Of a DNA stretch of 31,948 nt, positions 9,541 through 19,376 are shown piece by piece. The first letter of the stretch is position 1, and each line of letters begins with the position of its first letter. A program made the position numbers and the translations under genes. Source of the stretch: Leishmania donovani (taxonomy: Eukaryota; Euglenozoa; Kinetoplastea; Trypanosomatida; Trypanosomatidae). The stretch covers positions 313,573-345,520 of the forward strand of contig NC_018254.1 in NCBI RefSeq assembly GCF_000227135.1, written 5' to 3'. The notes beneath the pieces are model-generated. The model was not told the origin of the DNA. It did no database searches and was given only the letters and a program-made list of their open reading frames with translations.

Positions 9541-10360
9541 ACGCACTGTGAGGTTAAAGGATGCTAATGAATAATGAAAGGTGTTGATGAGGGACGACAG
9601 GGGGGGGGCATCCGAATCAACGGGAGAGAGAGAGGCATGCGATGCGCGCGTAGGGGGTGGTGTGCAGGAGTGCGTGTCGTTCGCGTATGGCCCATACGGA
9701 TATATGCGTGCATATGCATGAGAGAAGAGGCAGATGTGGGCGAATCATTGGTGGAAAAATAAAAAAAGGCATGCACCTATGTCGCCCGAGGCGAATCAGC
9801 ACAGCGATCCCGACAGCTAACATAGAGAGAGGCCTGCTCGCGTGCGTCTCACGCCGGGCAGAGCAACAAAGCAGCAGTATACTGTCAGTTGTCCCTCCAC
9901 ACAGAGCGCGGGGACAACGTAGCAACCCCCATACCATAGCCGAAGAGGAAGGAGCCGCTCTGCGTGCTCGAGCGCCAACAGCCGTAGGGGTGCGTGGAGT
10001 CACCCCTATTATTTCTTCTTTGGGCGATCCGGCTTGCCGGTTTGTGAGCAACGCTTGTCGGTGGAGTGCACTGTTCTCCTTGGGATGAGGCGAGAGAGAG
10101 GCTGGCTACGCGATCCCGTGCAGCCGTGTTTTGGCAGGGCGTGCGTGGCGGCAGTCACTTACAGGGCCAGGTAAGGGCGACGAGGCTGCAGTCTCAGCAG
10201 CCGCAAAGGTGTCCTGCAAGGAAGGGGGAGGGGAGGTGACCGGGGGGGGGGGACAGCGATGCAGCTGCGTGTCTGTCATGCCCACCAAACTACGCCGTTT
10301 CCTTTGCTTTTCCTACGCTGCTGCTACCCCGTCGTCGTCCCCGTCGTCCTCCCCATCGCT
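9541..10360. other. Intergenic stretch between dehydrogenase and exonuclease
   Basis: About 820 bp without a supported gene. Overlapping frames on both strands have no recognisable features. It is probably the 3'UTR of the exonuclease mRNA; a G-run lies near 10241-10250. Confidence 0.5.
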
Positions 10361-12073
10361 TTACTCTGTCCTCGCCTGGTGTACCTCGTCGGACTGATTG
10401 AGTCGCTTCTCCCCCTCGAAAGCCGCCGGCGCCGCTTTTCGGGAAAGGATGGCGGCCAGCCGCATAAAAGCTCCGACATCTTCATCCTCGGCTCCTGCGC
10501 TGTGGCAATGACTCAACCGCCGCTCCGCCTCCGTTAGTCGCGCTGTGTCCACAGATGTCATGATGTTCCTTACGTTCTCCGTCAGAAGGCCAATAGACGT
10601 GCTCGTCGTCAGCCTGTGTCCATCGTCTTGGGTGCTCACTCGAATGGCACGGCTCAGCTCGACTGAGAAGCGGCCACGAATACCCAGCACAGCAATGCAC
10701 TGCTCAAGCGGCGCAAAGACGGGGCCGACAGGGCTCGTCACCTCCTCTACTTTCCCAGCGTCTGCCGTCTCCGCGTTGGCAGCTCCCTCCGCGATACCGC
10801 AGCCGATCTTCCGACTCAGCCCCCGCACGTGCGCGGCAGCGCGCAACGAGCCCACGGACGGAGGTCCTTCCCGGTGCGGGAAGAAGCCGTAGTCGGGGCA
10901 CCGACCGAATACGTAGCTTCGCAGGCTCCATAGCGCCGCCGCTAGAAGCTGCGTCCCTTCCTTGGCGCCGCCGCCCCCACAACCGCCGCCACCGCGCAGA
11001 AGCGCCTTGGTCGTCTTGCGCTTGTTGCGTGGGACGCGCAAGAGCTGTGTCGCCATGGAGCCACTACGCGCGAGCACCGCGCGCAGAAACTCCACATCCA
11101 GCTCGAGGTGTCCTCCGGAGATCAGGGCACGGCGGAAGTAGCCCTCGTTCACGCGTAGATGGCGGTACCGCCGCCACAGCGCGATGCTGTCGCCTCCGAT
11201 GCCCTCGTAGTAGTCGTCGCCGGAGAGCAGCATCAGGAACACAAAATCGATGCGGTAGGAAGGGAGCAGCTCAGCTGGCAGTGGAGGGTTCGGCACGGCC
11301 TGGGACCAGTGGTTCATCAGCTCCCACAGAGACGTGAGGCTGAGGTCAAATGGGTCGATCAGGGTGTAGTACGAGTACGGGACAGCCACCATGGCGACCA
11401 GGATGAGGTCCGAGTCGTTGCCCACCATCGTCACGACATCGTCTTGGCTGTAGCTGCCATCGGCGACTGTCTCAGCCCAGAGCCTGCGTAGGAGCGCAGA
11501 CATCTTCACCTCACCCTCCCCCGGCTCGCAGCACCCGCTTACGATCAGCTTCGCCCAGGAGTAGTGGGCCTTGCGCTGCTGAAGGTATGTTGTGATGTAC
11601 TCCTCGCAGGCGAGCACGAACTCTGCCCCGCAGAGGATCTCCTCACGGTGCAGGGGCACTTCGCCCAGCACAGGGTCGCACGTGTACCACGGTGAAACAC
11701 GGATGCTGCTGTTTCCGCTGCCCTTCGAGGAGGCGACTGCTGTGGCGGGACGAGGCGGGTGTACAGAGAGGGAGTTGCGGCGCTCCTTCTGCGTCTTGAG
11801 CTTCGCAATCGGCGCCACGCCGTCGTACACAAGGACCAGCGTGTCGCGGGCCCGCACACGCGTGAGCAGCTCATCCATCTTTGCTGTCACCGCGCGCAGC
11901 GTCGCTGCAGTCGTCGGCCTCGTGGGGTCGTATGCAATATGCAGCACGGCATTCATGTCCACCAGAAGATGGCGCGGGTTCGCCGCGTAGCAGTCTGCGC
12001 GCGCATTTTTGTTGGGGAATGCATACTGGATGCTGTGGTGCTCCACATAGCTCCAAAGCCCCTTGACGCCCAT
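10361..12073 (-). CDS. XRN-family 5'-3' exoribonuclease (compact paralogue)
   Basis: A 570-residue protein with the XRN N-terminal nuclease domain, expected to degrade 5'-monophosphorylated RNA with a two-metal mechanism. It begins MGVKGLWSYVE, then LLVDMNAVLH (Asp39), VYDGVAP (Asp84) with the basic KLKTQKERR helix, CEPGEGEVK (Glu186, Glu188), VGNDSDLI (Asp220, Asp222) and LLSGDDYYEG (Asp286, Asp287). These match the conserved acidic and basic residues of XRN1/RAT1. It is far shorter than XRN1 or most RAT1 proteins, with the long C-terminal region largely missing. Trypanosomes carry four XRN-like proteins (XRNA-D); this size suggests a minor paralogue such as XRNB or XRNC, which I cannot separate here. 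A low-complexity insert (about 100-125) and a Gly-rich run (GGGGCGGGG) interrupt the domain. Start is the first ATG. Confidence 0.88.
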   Translation of the reverse strand: MGVKGLWSYVEHHSIQYAFPNKNARADCYAANPRHLLVDMNAVLHIAYDPTRPTTAATLRAVTAKMDELLTRVRARDTLVLVYDGVAPIAKLKTQKERRNSLSVHPPRPATAVASSKGSGNSSIRVSPWYTCDPVLGEVPLHREEILCGAEFVLACEEYITTYLQQRKAHYSWAKLIVSGCCEPGEGEVKMSALLRRLWAETVADGSYSQDDVVTMVGNDSDLILVAMVAVPYSYYTLIDPFDLSLTSLWELMNHWSQAVPNPPLPAELLPSYRIDFVFLMLLSGDDYYEGIGGDSIALWRRYRHLRVNEGYFRRALISGGHLELDVEFLRAVLARSGSMATQLLRVPRNKRKTTKALLRGGGGCGGGGAKEGTQLLAAALWSLRSYVFGRCPDYGFFPHREGPPSVGSLRAAAHVRGLSRKIGCGIAEGAANAETADAGKVEEVTSPVGPVFAPLEQCIAVLGIRGRFSVELSRAIRVSTQDDGHRLTTSTSIGLLTENVRNIMTSVDTARLTEAERRLSHCHSAGAEDEDVGAFMRLAAILSRKAAPAAFEGEKRLNQSDEVHQARTE

Positions 12074-12162
12074 GCTACGCTATTAGAGTCACCCTCGCCT
12101 TTCTTCGATGGCGGTGGCTCGAGCTCTCGAGAAGTTCGATGCGGGTTCAAAAGGTTGATCGG

Positions 12163-12205
12163 CTGCAGTCAGCGATGAAGAAAAAAATGGAAGGAGAGGG
12201 AGATG
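12163..12205 (-). promoter_or_regulatory. Candidate trans-splice acceptor for the exonuclease
   Basis: The minus strand has tccctctccttccatttttt and then ctgactgcag, with AG near 12164. The implied 5'UTR is about 90 nt. Confidence 0.55.
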
Positions 12206-12616
12206 TTATGCAACAACGAGAAGCCCTCGCCCACAGAGAAACACAGCGGCAACGCGAGCGCGGGCAGACGCTGGACTCGCCATTTACACGTGGCTCAGCT
12301 CTGCTGATGGTAGCACAAATGACCTTTAGCAGAAAATGTGGTGATTATAGAAGACCTACCACGCGCTCTCGCCGGCACACACACACACACAGCAGCGGCA
12401 CCACATGCGCCCGCACGCTGGCCGTGGCATGCTTCCCGTCTCTTCGCTGTGGCGTCGACGGTGATGCAGCACCTCATCTCTGTCTCTGCGTGCGCATCAA
12501 ACTTGGCTCTCGCAGCGATGCAGCCCCTCGGGTCCTGATCCACCGTCCATAGAGCCTTTTGCTTCTTTTTCGTTTCCCCCTTTCGTTTCCCGCTCCCCCA
12601 CACCCGAAGGGAAACC
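12206..12616. other. Intergenic stretch upstream of exonuclease
   Basis: No gene is seen. It contains a short CA run near 12377-12390. It ends at a perfect hairpin, CCCTCGC-AGCACA-GCGAGGG (12615-12634), overlapping the edge of SIDER2-like copy 2. Confidence 0.5.
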
Positions 12617-13226
12617 CTCGCAGCACAGCGAGGGCCGTGGCAGTCGGCATCGCCACAATACGACAAAGGAGGCAGGGAAGGGTCTTGGTTTGTGTCAGCG
12701 TGTGCCCCTTGCTCTGCCCGTGCAACGCGAGCTGCACGCCACTCCACTCCCCTCCAGCCGGCCCCGTCACACCGGCCCACATGGCCTGGCGCGAGGCAGC
12801 GGTAGGCATACGCGGTACAGCACTGCGCCAACACAGTCACCTGGGTACGGCCTCCGTCCCAAGCGCTACACAGCCGCACCCTCCTTGAGAGTGGCGCAGG
12901 CTCCCTGCACCGCTGGGCAGAGTGAGGGCCCCGGAGGGGGAGGGAGAGGGGGGAGATGTGTTCGAGCCACGCTGGCCGCTCCGACGCCACGCCCTCCACA
13001 ACCTCACCAGCGACATCAGCAGCGATACATCGCTCTGACCTCCCCTACGTCGTCGGTGCTGGGCCCCGCCACCACCCGAGGTGGCTGGGGCACTTGGCAG
13101 GGGTTTAGGGGTTGGGGGGCTGGCTCGCTTCCCCACAGCCACACACACACACACACAGAGTGGGGTGCGTGCTGGGCCCTGCGACACGACGCACTGAGGG
13201 GTGCACCCTCCACCCCACCCCTCGTC
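12617..13226 (-). mobile_element. SIDER2-like degenerate retroposon, copy 2
   Basis: Near-identical to copy 1 across its core and sharing with copy 3 an extra ~90 bp at the left end (cgcagcacagcgagggccgt and on to about 12705). It lacks the gacggggaggaggaagg segment at the right end present in copies 1 and 3, so its 5' end (minus strand) is truncated or recombined. It lies in the long 3' region of the gene at 15220-17958. Family assignment as for copy 1. Confidence 0.68.
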
Positions 13227-14230
13227 ATCAGGGAGCGCAAAATGCAAAGAAGCAAAATACTAAGGTGCACAGCGACTTTCCACACGAAAAATTATATGAA
13301 AACCACAGGCGCTCTCGTGAAGCGCGTTGGAGTTAGAGCGAACGATAAACATCGACCTTCGCGGCTAGAAGGCGCGCGTTCGCAGCTCAGCAGATGATCC
13401 TAACGGAGGAGCAGGATGACGCTCTGAAGACCACGGCGGCTCCAACGCATGGCTGGAGAGCGGCGAAGACGACTCGCGATTGCCGCAACGCGGCCTGGGC
13501 GGGGGGCAACCCCCCTCCCCCCACCACCACCTGAATATTCTTTTTCTCTTCAGCTTTCGCCGCAGGATGGGCGGCTTCACGTGCAGCTATGGAGGAAGGG
13601 CCACTGCATGGATTCTAGGCCGGTACCGGGCCATGTCCCGCTACACCCACCCCCGAGGCACCGTCATCTTTTACGGACCTCACAGCAACCGGCTATGCAG
13701 CTGACGTAGGGCAGCGCAAAGGCGGCCCGCCAGGTTGCTTCTTCCAGCCTTCTTGCTTGCCTCGATGCTGCGAGGACCGTCAATAATGTGCGACGCACGC
13801 ACACACACGCACAAAGGCGAACCCAGCCCAAATACATGACTGATGCATCAACACGTATACGTACGACAACAGGGGGAATGGGCGAGGCCTGGTCCTGGCC
13901 GCACGTCTGCGTAACGGATAAAGGCAACTCGCGAGCGTAGCGGAGGCGTCGTCAAACATGCCCTCCCTGATTCGGGCGGAAGGAAGAGCGTCTGCGGCCA
14001 GCTGTGTGCACCAGCAACGTGCATCACATTCCGCTCATTCTTTGGCCTTCTTTCTTCATCGAGTCGCACAACAAGAGAAAGAAAGCAGAGTGAGGTCTGT
14101 GTGCGTGTGCGTGTGTGTGTGGAATGGTGGAGGAGAACAGAAACGAACCAGCAAGGGGTCCGCTTGTGCAATCCTTCCTTCGGGCGCGTCGTTGCACCTG
14201 TGCGTCTCCACAGAAGACACGCGCACACGC
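13227..14230. other. Intergenic stretch, no gene seen
   Basis: No supported gene. C-rich and CA-rich low-complexity tracts lie near 13500-13530 and 13795-13815, and GT repeats near 14096-14121. Confidence 0.5.
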
Positions 14231-14890
14231 CTACCCAGTAGTCGCGTAGGCGCTCCGCAACGTGCAGGTGCTGCCGGCTCCGTTGTGGCTGAAGTTCGGC
14301 TGAGTTGATGAGCCGAGTGCAGGTTTCACATTTCTCTGCTCACGCCCTGCCTGTGAGTGATCCTTGGCACCATTGGCTGCCAAGCCCTTCTGAACGAGAT
14401 GTTCCTTGATGGACGGTGGTGGCTGATGCTTCAGACGGGAGATTGAGTGAGACGGCCGGTGCCAACATACATGATAGACGAACGCCAATGGGCACCACGG
14501 CATCCCACTTGTCACAAGATGAAAAGAACGAGCAAGACGGGGGGAAGTCCAAGGATGAAGAGGAGACAGAGCGCAGCGGGAGAGGGAGGATGCGTACCCG
14601 CACGTCGAGCCCAGTGCCCGAGTCACAGTCGCCGAAATGTCCCATGCACGCAGACGCCTGATGCGCAAGTGCCGCCATTGTGCACGGCCTCTTCTCATGG
14701 TATCCGATGTCAGTTTTCGCTGCGGGCGCACATGGCTGCGATTCGGGCCGGTTGGCGTGCAGCCCACACCGCCTCCCTGGGGAATCAGAGATGCGCTCGA
14801 AAACAAAAAGTAAAAAAGGGACCGTAGAGGCAAAGAGGCAGCGAGCCGACGGCGCTGTGTTGTCGCATGCTGTCCTACAGTCCGTTGCAT
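14231..14890 (-). CDS. Doubtful hypothetical protein
   Basis: A 219-residue frame with a true ATG at 14890. I recognise no family. The C-terminal ~70 residues (IKEHLVQKGLAANGAKDHSQ and on) have mixed, protein-like composition, while the rest is Arg/Ser/Leu-rich as random GC-rich frames are. A strong pyrimidine tract and AG sit upstream at 15145, which would give a 5'UTR of about 250 nt. An alternative overlapping frame (14340-14678, also ATG) weakens the case, and the acceptor is only ~75 nt past the stop of the neighbouring gene. It could be 3'UTR of that gene. Confidence 0.28.
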   Translation of the reverse strand: MQRTVGQHATTQRRRLAASLPLRSLFYFLFSSASLIPQGGGVGCTPTGPNRSHVRPQRKLTSDTMRRGRAQWRHLRIRRLRAWDISATVTRALGSTCGYASSLSRCALSPLHPWTSPRLARSFHLVTSGMPWCPLAFVYHVCWHRPSHSISRLKHQPPPSIKEHLVQKGLAANGAKDHSQAGREQRNVKPALGSSTQPNFSHNGAGSTCTLRSAYATTG

Positions 14891-15143
14891 AGGTTCACGT
14901 CAAATTTACTTGCTGCCTCTGCATGGCCGCCCCTCTTCCCGCCATTTGCGCGCGTGATCGGTGAGGTGGGATGCAGTGGCTGCGGCAGCCTTAAAGGAGT
15001 CGTAGGAAACGGGGCTTTTCTTTCGCGTTTGTCGCCTTTCAGCGCGTGCGGGTGTACCTCCGTGCACCGCAGGGCTGAGCAAAGGCAAGCCGCAAGTGAC
15101 GCACCGTGACAACCCTTTTCATGCACACACACACACACACAAT

Positions 15144-15170
15144 CTAAAAGGACAGAAGAAAATGGCAAGA
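15144..15170 (-). promoter_or_regulatory. Strong pyrimidine tract and AG after the CUE-like gene
   Basis: The minus strand reads cattttcttctgtcctttt then AG at 15145-15144. It scores by eye as a good trans-splice acceptor yet lies only about 75 nt downstream of a stop codon and far from any firm gene start. Confidence 0.45.
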
Positions 15171-15219
15171 GTCGCTTAGTGTGTGTCACGGTCTGCAGCA
15201 TATGGCACGCACGCAGACG

Positions 15220-17958
15220 TCACAGGCTGTGCCCGCTTTGCAGCACCTGCTTAATGCCGCGCTGCACCATTAGCCGCAAAATAGGTGCACCGAGGGTGCA
15301 CAAGACGTTTAGCTTCCTCACTGTTGTTGACACCCGGAAGGAACCCACAGAGACGGTCGTCTTTTGAAAGGCAGCATGCATTTTGCCGGAGGTCATCAGC
15401 CATATGCACACCCTTCCTTTCACGCGGACATTGGCAGCCTTGATTGTGGCGGTGCCGCGCGTAACACCCGTGGTGTACTGGTCTTGTTCACTGCCACGCC
15501 GCGTACGCGCCGCCGCACGCCAGTAAGACCCCGGTATTCGTCGCTGCGAATGCTGCGCCGTGCGTGCTTGCCGGGCGGCATCGGCTTCACCAATGTACGC
15601 AAACTGGATCGCCTCCAGCGACATCGCCTTTAGGTTAAGCTTCGCCTGCAGTCGTGTTCCATCCTCGCAAAACTCGAGAGAACACTTGTCCTCGCGGAAG
15701 CTGAGCTCGGTCAGCTTGATAGGTGAGGTGGAGAGCAGAATCGGGCCGAGCAAGGGTACCTCCACCGGTTCCTCCGTCATGCCCTCCACCAGCTCTTTGC
15801 CACATAGCGCCTTCCCGAGCACGTGCAGCAGCCGCTGCAGAATGACTGTGGCGTTGTCACGCAGCTTGGGGCACTCATCGTGGATGCACCGCACAAGCGC
15901 ACAGCGAGACTTGGAGCCGAACACCTCCTCGTATGGAGCCAGCATCGTCGCTATGGTGCCCCAGCGCTCCTCCTCGGCGTTCAGGAAGGTTACGGGGTCT
16001 AAGCTTGAGCATCCACTGTGCGCGGCAGGAATGGCCAGCGTTCCCGCGTTGGATGGTCGCTCGTCGTGCGGCGCGCCCGCATCACCGTCATCCGCGCCAC
16101 TGCCCTCGACTGGTATATCCTCACAGCTGTTGTGCGCTGCCTGCTGCCGTTCGGTGCTCTGGGCTGTGCCGTTCAGCGCACTTGCCTCGTTGCGGGCAGC
16201 GGCTCGCGGCAGAGCAAACCCTGGCGAGCATACCACGTTGGGGCGACCGTTGCTGCTCTTCTTCTGCCTCGGCGACAGCACGGGCGTGTGCTGGGAAGTC
16301 GCACGAAAAATCAAGTTGCCTATTGAAGTCCGGCTGCGGATGCGCTGCCACACCGTCTCCGAAGTCGTGAGAGGATGCGGCTTGCGCCCCTTGAGCGTTT
16401 TGCGGGCCGCATCCCGCATGCTGGACTGCGCGCTCAGCGCATTGGAGGAGGCCGCGTTGTCGTCGTCGCCCGAGATCTGACGTGTCCCGTTGGTGGCGCC
16501 GTAGGCCGTGCTCGTGTTCGCGGTCGCGCCGGGTTGCCTGTCCGCATAGGGTTTGGGTAAGCAGGTGCGTCTGCGGTGGTGAGATTGCAATGCGAATGAC
16601 GCCTGTGCGCTGAGCAACTCCTCGGCGTTCGCGTCGTTGACCTTGTCACCGCTGCCACAGTTAGGCGCCACGCTGGAGCCCGGATCAAACGGCTCGTGGG
16701 CCTCGCTCTCCTCCCCCACGAACGATGGATAGGTCATCTGCGGGGATGGCGGAGCAGCCAAGGCGCTTGTCTGGCTACCAACCAGACCGTTCACGACAGG
16801 CTCGTGGGCTTCGCCTTCCGCCGCCAACCGCGCTGCCGCGGCGCTTTCCGGCCGAGACATATGCGCATGTGGCAAGACCCCAGTTGAAGCTGGCGGCGGC
16901 GTCGCTAACCGCAGCAGCGGGTTCTTGAAGGTTGCTTCGTCGAAAACGTGCAGAATGCCTTCGCACTCCCGTCGCGCCTCAGCCGGACCCACACGAATTG
17001 CCTCAGGTGCCCACGCTATAATCGGTGCTGCACGTGGTGGGTCGTTGCGCTGCACATACACGACGCTCGCGGCGGCGCTGTCCCCGCCGTCACCAGCGGC
17101 ACCGCTACCGTTGAGCCCACCCGCTGGCCGCTCTTCGGATGCACCACGCGACGACGCACGAGAGCGTTTGTCGGTATTTCCTCCCGATAGCGAAGCGGAC
17201 GCGGTGTTGCTGACGGGGTGCAGCTTTCTGCTCGGCTGCAGGTCCAGGAAGCAGGTCCCGTTGTTAGATGCGGCGAGCGAGGTGCTGCACACCTGCGACC
17301 AGCTCTCACGTCTCAGGCCATTGACGTCGTTGCTGTCACCGTTGATCGTGGCCGTGGCTGCCTCGTAACTAGTCGGCTCCTCGAGTAGAGGGAGGTCCAT
17401 GAACGCCATCTCCGCTAAGTCGCGCGAGGGCAGCAGCGTCGCGCGGTCCCAATCTGATGTGTCCACGATGAAGAGCCCCACCGTGTCGTGGTACTCCTGC
17501 AGCTGCGAGAGATTGCCAAAGTGCCCAGGCCGAAAGGCGGAGGCCGCCCGCTCCTCCAGCGACTCCTTCAAGCCCGCGAACGCCGTTGCCCGTTTGGCGC
17601 TCGGTAGTTTTTCGCTCGTGAAGAGGTCGTGCTGCTCTTTGAGATACGCGAAACCGTTGTAGTCGGGGTTCAGTGCCTCGTAGGCGCGCTCCGCTGCCTC
17701 GTCTGTGCCGTCGGTGTTGCTAATTACCGCCATGAGCTCATCATAAGGGGCGTACGGGTAAAGGGCTTGCAGGTAGAGCAGCTGCTCGCGCGGCGTCGTC
17801 ATACTCTTCCTGGGGTGCGCCGATCTTCTGTCGGCCTCCTCCGGCGCCATCTCTGGCCCGAGATATAGGCTGCTCCCGACACGCTGTGTCGTGACGGACG
17901 AGGAGCCCGTCGCCGACTCCTTGGTGGCGCCGTGTCGAGACGAGCGTGGCATGTCCAT
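15220..17958 (-). CDS. Large protein, CUE/UBA-like N-terminus, possible TULIP-like C-terminus
   Basis: A 912-residue protein I do not recognise by name. Residues about 56-97 (TPREQLLYLQALYPYAPYDE...GTDEAAERAYEAL) follow the CUE/UBA pattern: a leucine helix, a LYPYAP turn like the CUE Φ-P motif, and a terminal acidic helix; such domains often bind ubiquitin. A long middle (about 180-650) is Ser/Ala/Pro/Asn-rich and looks disordered. The last ~180 residues (from VEVPLLGPILLS, about 732) alternate beta-like strands (LTELSFRE, RLQAKLNLKAMSLEAI, GRVCIWLMTSGKMHAAFQKTT, VRKLNVLCTL) and end in an amphipathic helix, resembling SMP/BPI-type (TULIP) lipid-binding modules. That is inference from pattern only. 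The frame to 18027 opens with TTG; ATG at 17958 follows the splice site at 18003, and a second ATG lies two codons later. No transmembrane segment is obvious. Confidence 0.85.
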   Translation of the reverse strand: MDMPRSSRHGATKESATGSSSVTTQRVGSSLYLGPEMAPEEADRRSAHPRKSMTTPREQLLYLQALYPYAPYDELMAVISNTDGTDEAAERAYEALNPDYNGFAYLKEQHDLFTSEKLPSAKRATAFAGLKESLEERAASAFRPGHFGNLSQLQEYHDTVGLFIVDTSDWDRATLLPSRDLAEMAFMDLPLLEEPTSYEAATATINGDSNDVNGLRRESWSQVCSTSLAASNNGTCFLDLQPSRKLHPVSNTASASLSGGNTDKRSRASSRGASEERPAGGLNGSGAAGDGGDSAAASVVYVQRNDPPRAAPIIAWAPEAIRVGPAEARRECEGILHVFDEATFKNPLLRLATPPPASTGVLPHAHMSRPESAAAARLAAEGEAHEPVVNGLVGSQTSALAAPPSPQMTYPSFVGEESEAHEPFDPGSSVAPNCGSGDKVNDANAEELLSAQASFALQSHHRRRTCLPKPYADRQPGATANTSTAYGATNGTRQISGDDDNAASSNALSAQSSMRDAARKTLKGRKPHPLTTSETVWQRIRSRTSIGNLIFRATSQHTPVLSPRQKKSSNGRPNVVCSPGFALPRAAARNEASALNGTAQSTERQQAAHNSCEDIPVEGSGADDGDAGAPHDERPSNAGTLAIPAAHSGCSSLDPVTFLNAEEERWGTIATMLAPYEEVFGSKSRCALVRCIHDECPKLRDNATVILQRLLHVLGKALCGKELVEGMTEEPVEVPLLGPILLSTSPIKLTELSFREDKCSLEFCEDGTRLQAKLNLKAMSLEAIQFAYIGEADAARQARTAQHSQRRIPGSYWRAAARTRRGSEQDQYTTGVTRGTATIKAANVRVKGRVCIWLMTSGKMHAAFQKTTVSVGSFRVSTTVRKLNVLCTLGAPILRLMVQRGIKQVLQSGHSL

Positions 17959-18002
17959 TACTGCAGCGGAGGGGGGGAGGGGGGAGCACAGAACACGTGA
18001 CG

Positions 18003-18055
18003 CTGAAAGCGACACCAACCGAAGCAAACAAAAAAAAAAGAAGACAACGACAGCT
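18003..18055 (-). promoter_or_regulatory. Trans-splice acceptor for the CUE-like gene
   Basis: The minus strand reads gttgtcttctttttttttt, then gtcgctttcag with AG at 18004-18003. The 5'UTR to the ATG at 17958 is about 45 nt. The TTG that opens the longer frame lies upstream of this site and would be removed. Confidence 0.6.
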
Positions 18056-18279
18056 CAATCCCCCCACGTTGTAATTCTGTAATCGTGCGTGTATGAATGC
18101 GCGGCGCAACCATGTTCAAGTCTCCTCCTGGAGCGAATGTGGCAGGGCAGTGGCGACGTTGTTCGGGTGGGAGGGGAGGGAAGCAAGTGTAAGTAATCGA
18201 GTGAGGTAAAGAAGTATGCTGGCAAACAAAGGGATGGAGACGGCAAGACCAAAAGGGCGATTGAAAGTGGCAAGGCCGA

Positions 18280-18280
<1 letters not shown>

Positions 18281-18317
<37 letters not shown>

Positions 18318-18325
18318 GTGTGTGT
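18281..18325 (+). repeat. (TA)10 followed by (TG)n microsatellite
   Basis: Twenty bases of alternating TA run into tgta and then TG repeats. Copy number is likely variable between strains. Confidence 0.95.
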
Positions 18326-18952
18326 AATATATGATGGAGGGAAAGATAAGGATCGACAGCGCGCTCAGTGAGAAGCAGAGACACGAGCGGGGTCAGGGCA
18401 GCGCATGTGAGCGGCAAGAGAGAAGCCGCAAAGCTTAACGGCGCAAGAAACAGTGTCCCCCGGTCCCGTGCTGCTTGCTGAAAATTGGGCACTTCCGATA
18501 CGAGATAAAAGACAGGCGCGGCGCGGCAGGGAAAGGGCAAACGGCAGCAGGGTTTCTGTTCCGTGTGCACAGGGAGAAGCAAGAGATCTGTGAGGCGGTG
18601 GGATACAGAAGTGGAGAGTGCGCCATCATCCGTGCATGAGAGAGGGGTCAAAGGGCAACGAGGGTCAACACAAGCATGTGGTGGGTAAGAGAAACGCAGA
18701 GTGCACCTCAGAGACAGGAGCGAGGACCACAAGACAAGCCGACAGCATGGAAGGCGAACACCACCATAGCGATGCCCTGCCGAGGAGAGGCGAATAAATG
18801 GAGGGATTCAGGAGGAAGACGCTACGGCACAAGGAAGGTCGCTCGTCTCGTCTGCAGACGGCACTTCTACACGAGCAACGGGACCATGTGTCATTATTGT
18901 TGTTTTTCACCCGCGTTGTGTTGTCAAATATCTGGAGAGTACTCGATGGAGC

Positions 18953-18970
18953 AGCAGCAGCAGCAGCAGC
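18953..18970 (+). repeat. (GCA)n/CAG trinucleotide run
   Basis: Six consecutive CAG units in non-coding sequence. Read as protein it gives poly-Gln on plus or poly-Ala on minus, but no gene here supports either. Confidence 0.8.
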
Positions 18971-19376
18971 CTCCGATGATCTATCCCCTCCCATCTCTAC
19001 ATGTCCGAGCCCCCTTCCACACCACGCGGATGGCGGAGAGGGCCCTCTGGAAAGGGGGTGGAGAGAGGAAGGGGGTCGATGAAAGGAACTGAAAAGGTGA
19101 GAAACCAACAGCCAAGAAAGGAAAAAAAAGCAGCATGAGCCGTCTCCGCGCATGTGGCAACACAGTAACGCAGAGAGAGAAAAGGCGGTTCCCTCTACCC
19201 CCACCCCTGCACAATGGCGGATGGGTGTCGGCGCAAAAGGAAACGAGAGAGGGAGGGATAGAGGGCTGCCTACAACGCACACATCTCACAGAGTAATCGT
19301 GGGAGTCACGGGAGAGGAAGAACGGCGTAGAGCGCGCGCGAGAGAGGCAAGCTGATGGTGAGGCAGCTCGGCGGCC

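Larger units (their letters stand above)
18056..19376. other. Intergenic stretch with microsatellites
   Basis: About 1.3 kb without a supported gene, purine-rich on the plus strand and so pyrimidine-rich in the transcript. It contains (TA)10 at 18281-18300, TG repeats to 18325, and a CAG run near 18953-18970. It is the likely 3'UTR of the gene at 19377-23678. Confidence 0.6.

Noticed and set aside
18055..18732. 225-residue minus-strand frame with Ile-Tyr repeats
   Set aside because: Its centre is the translated TA/TG microsatellite; the rest is pyrimidine-rich 3'UTR sequence.
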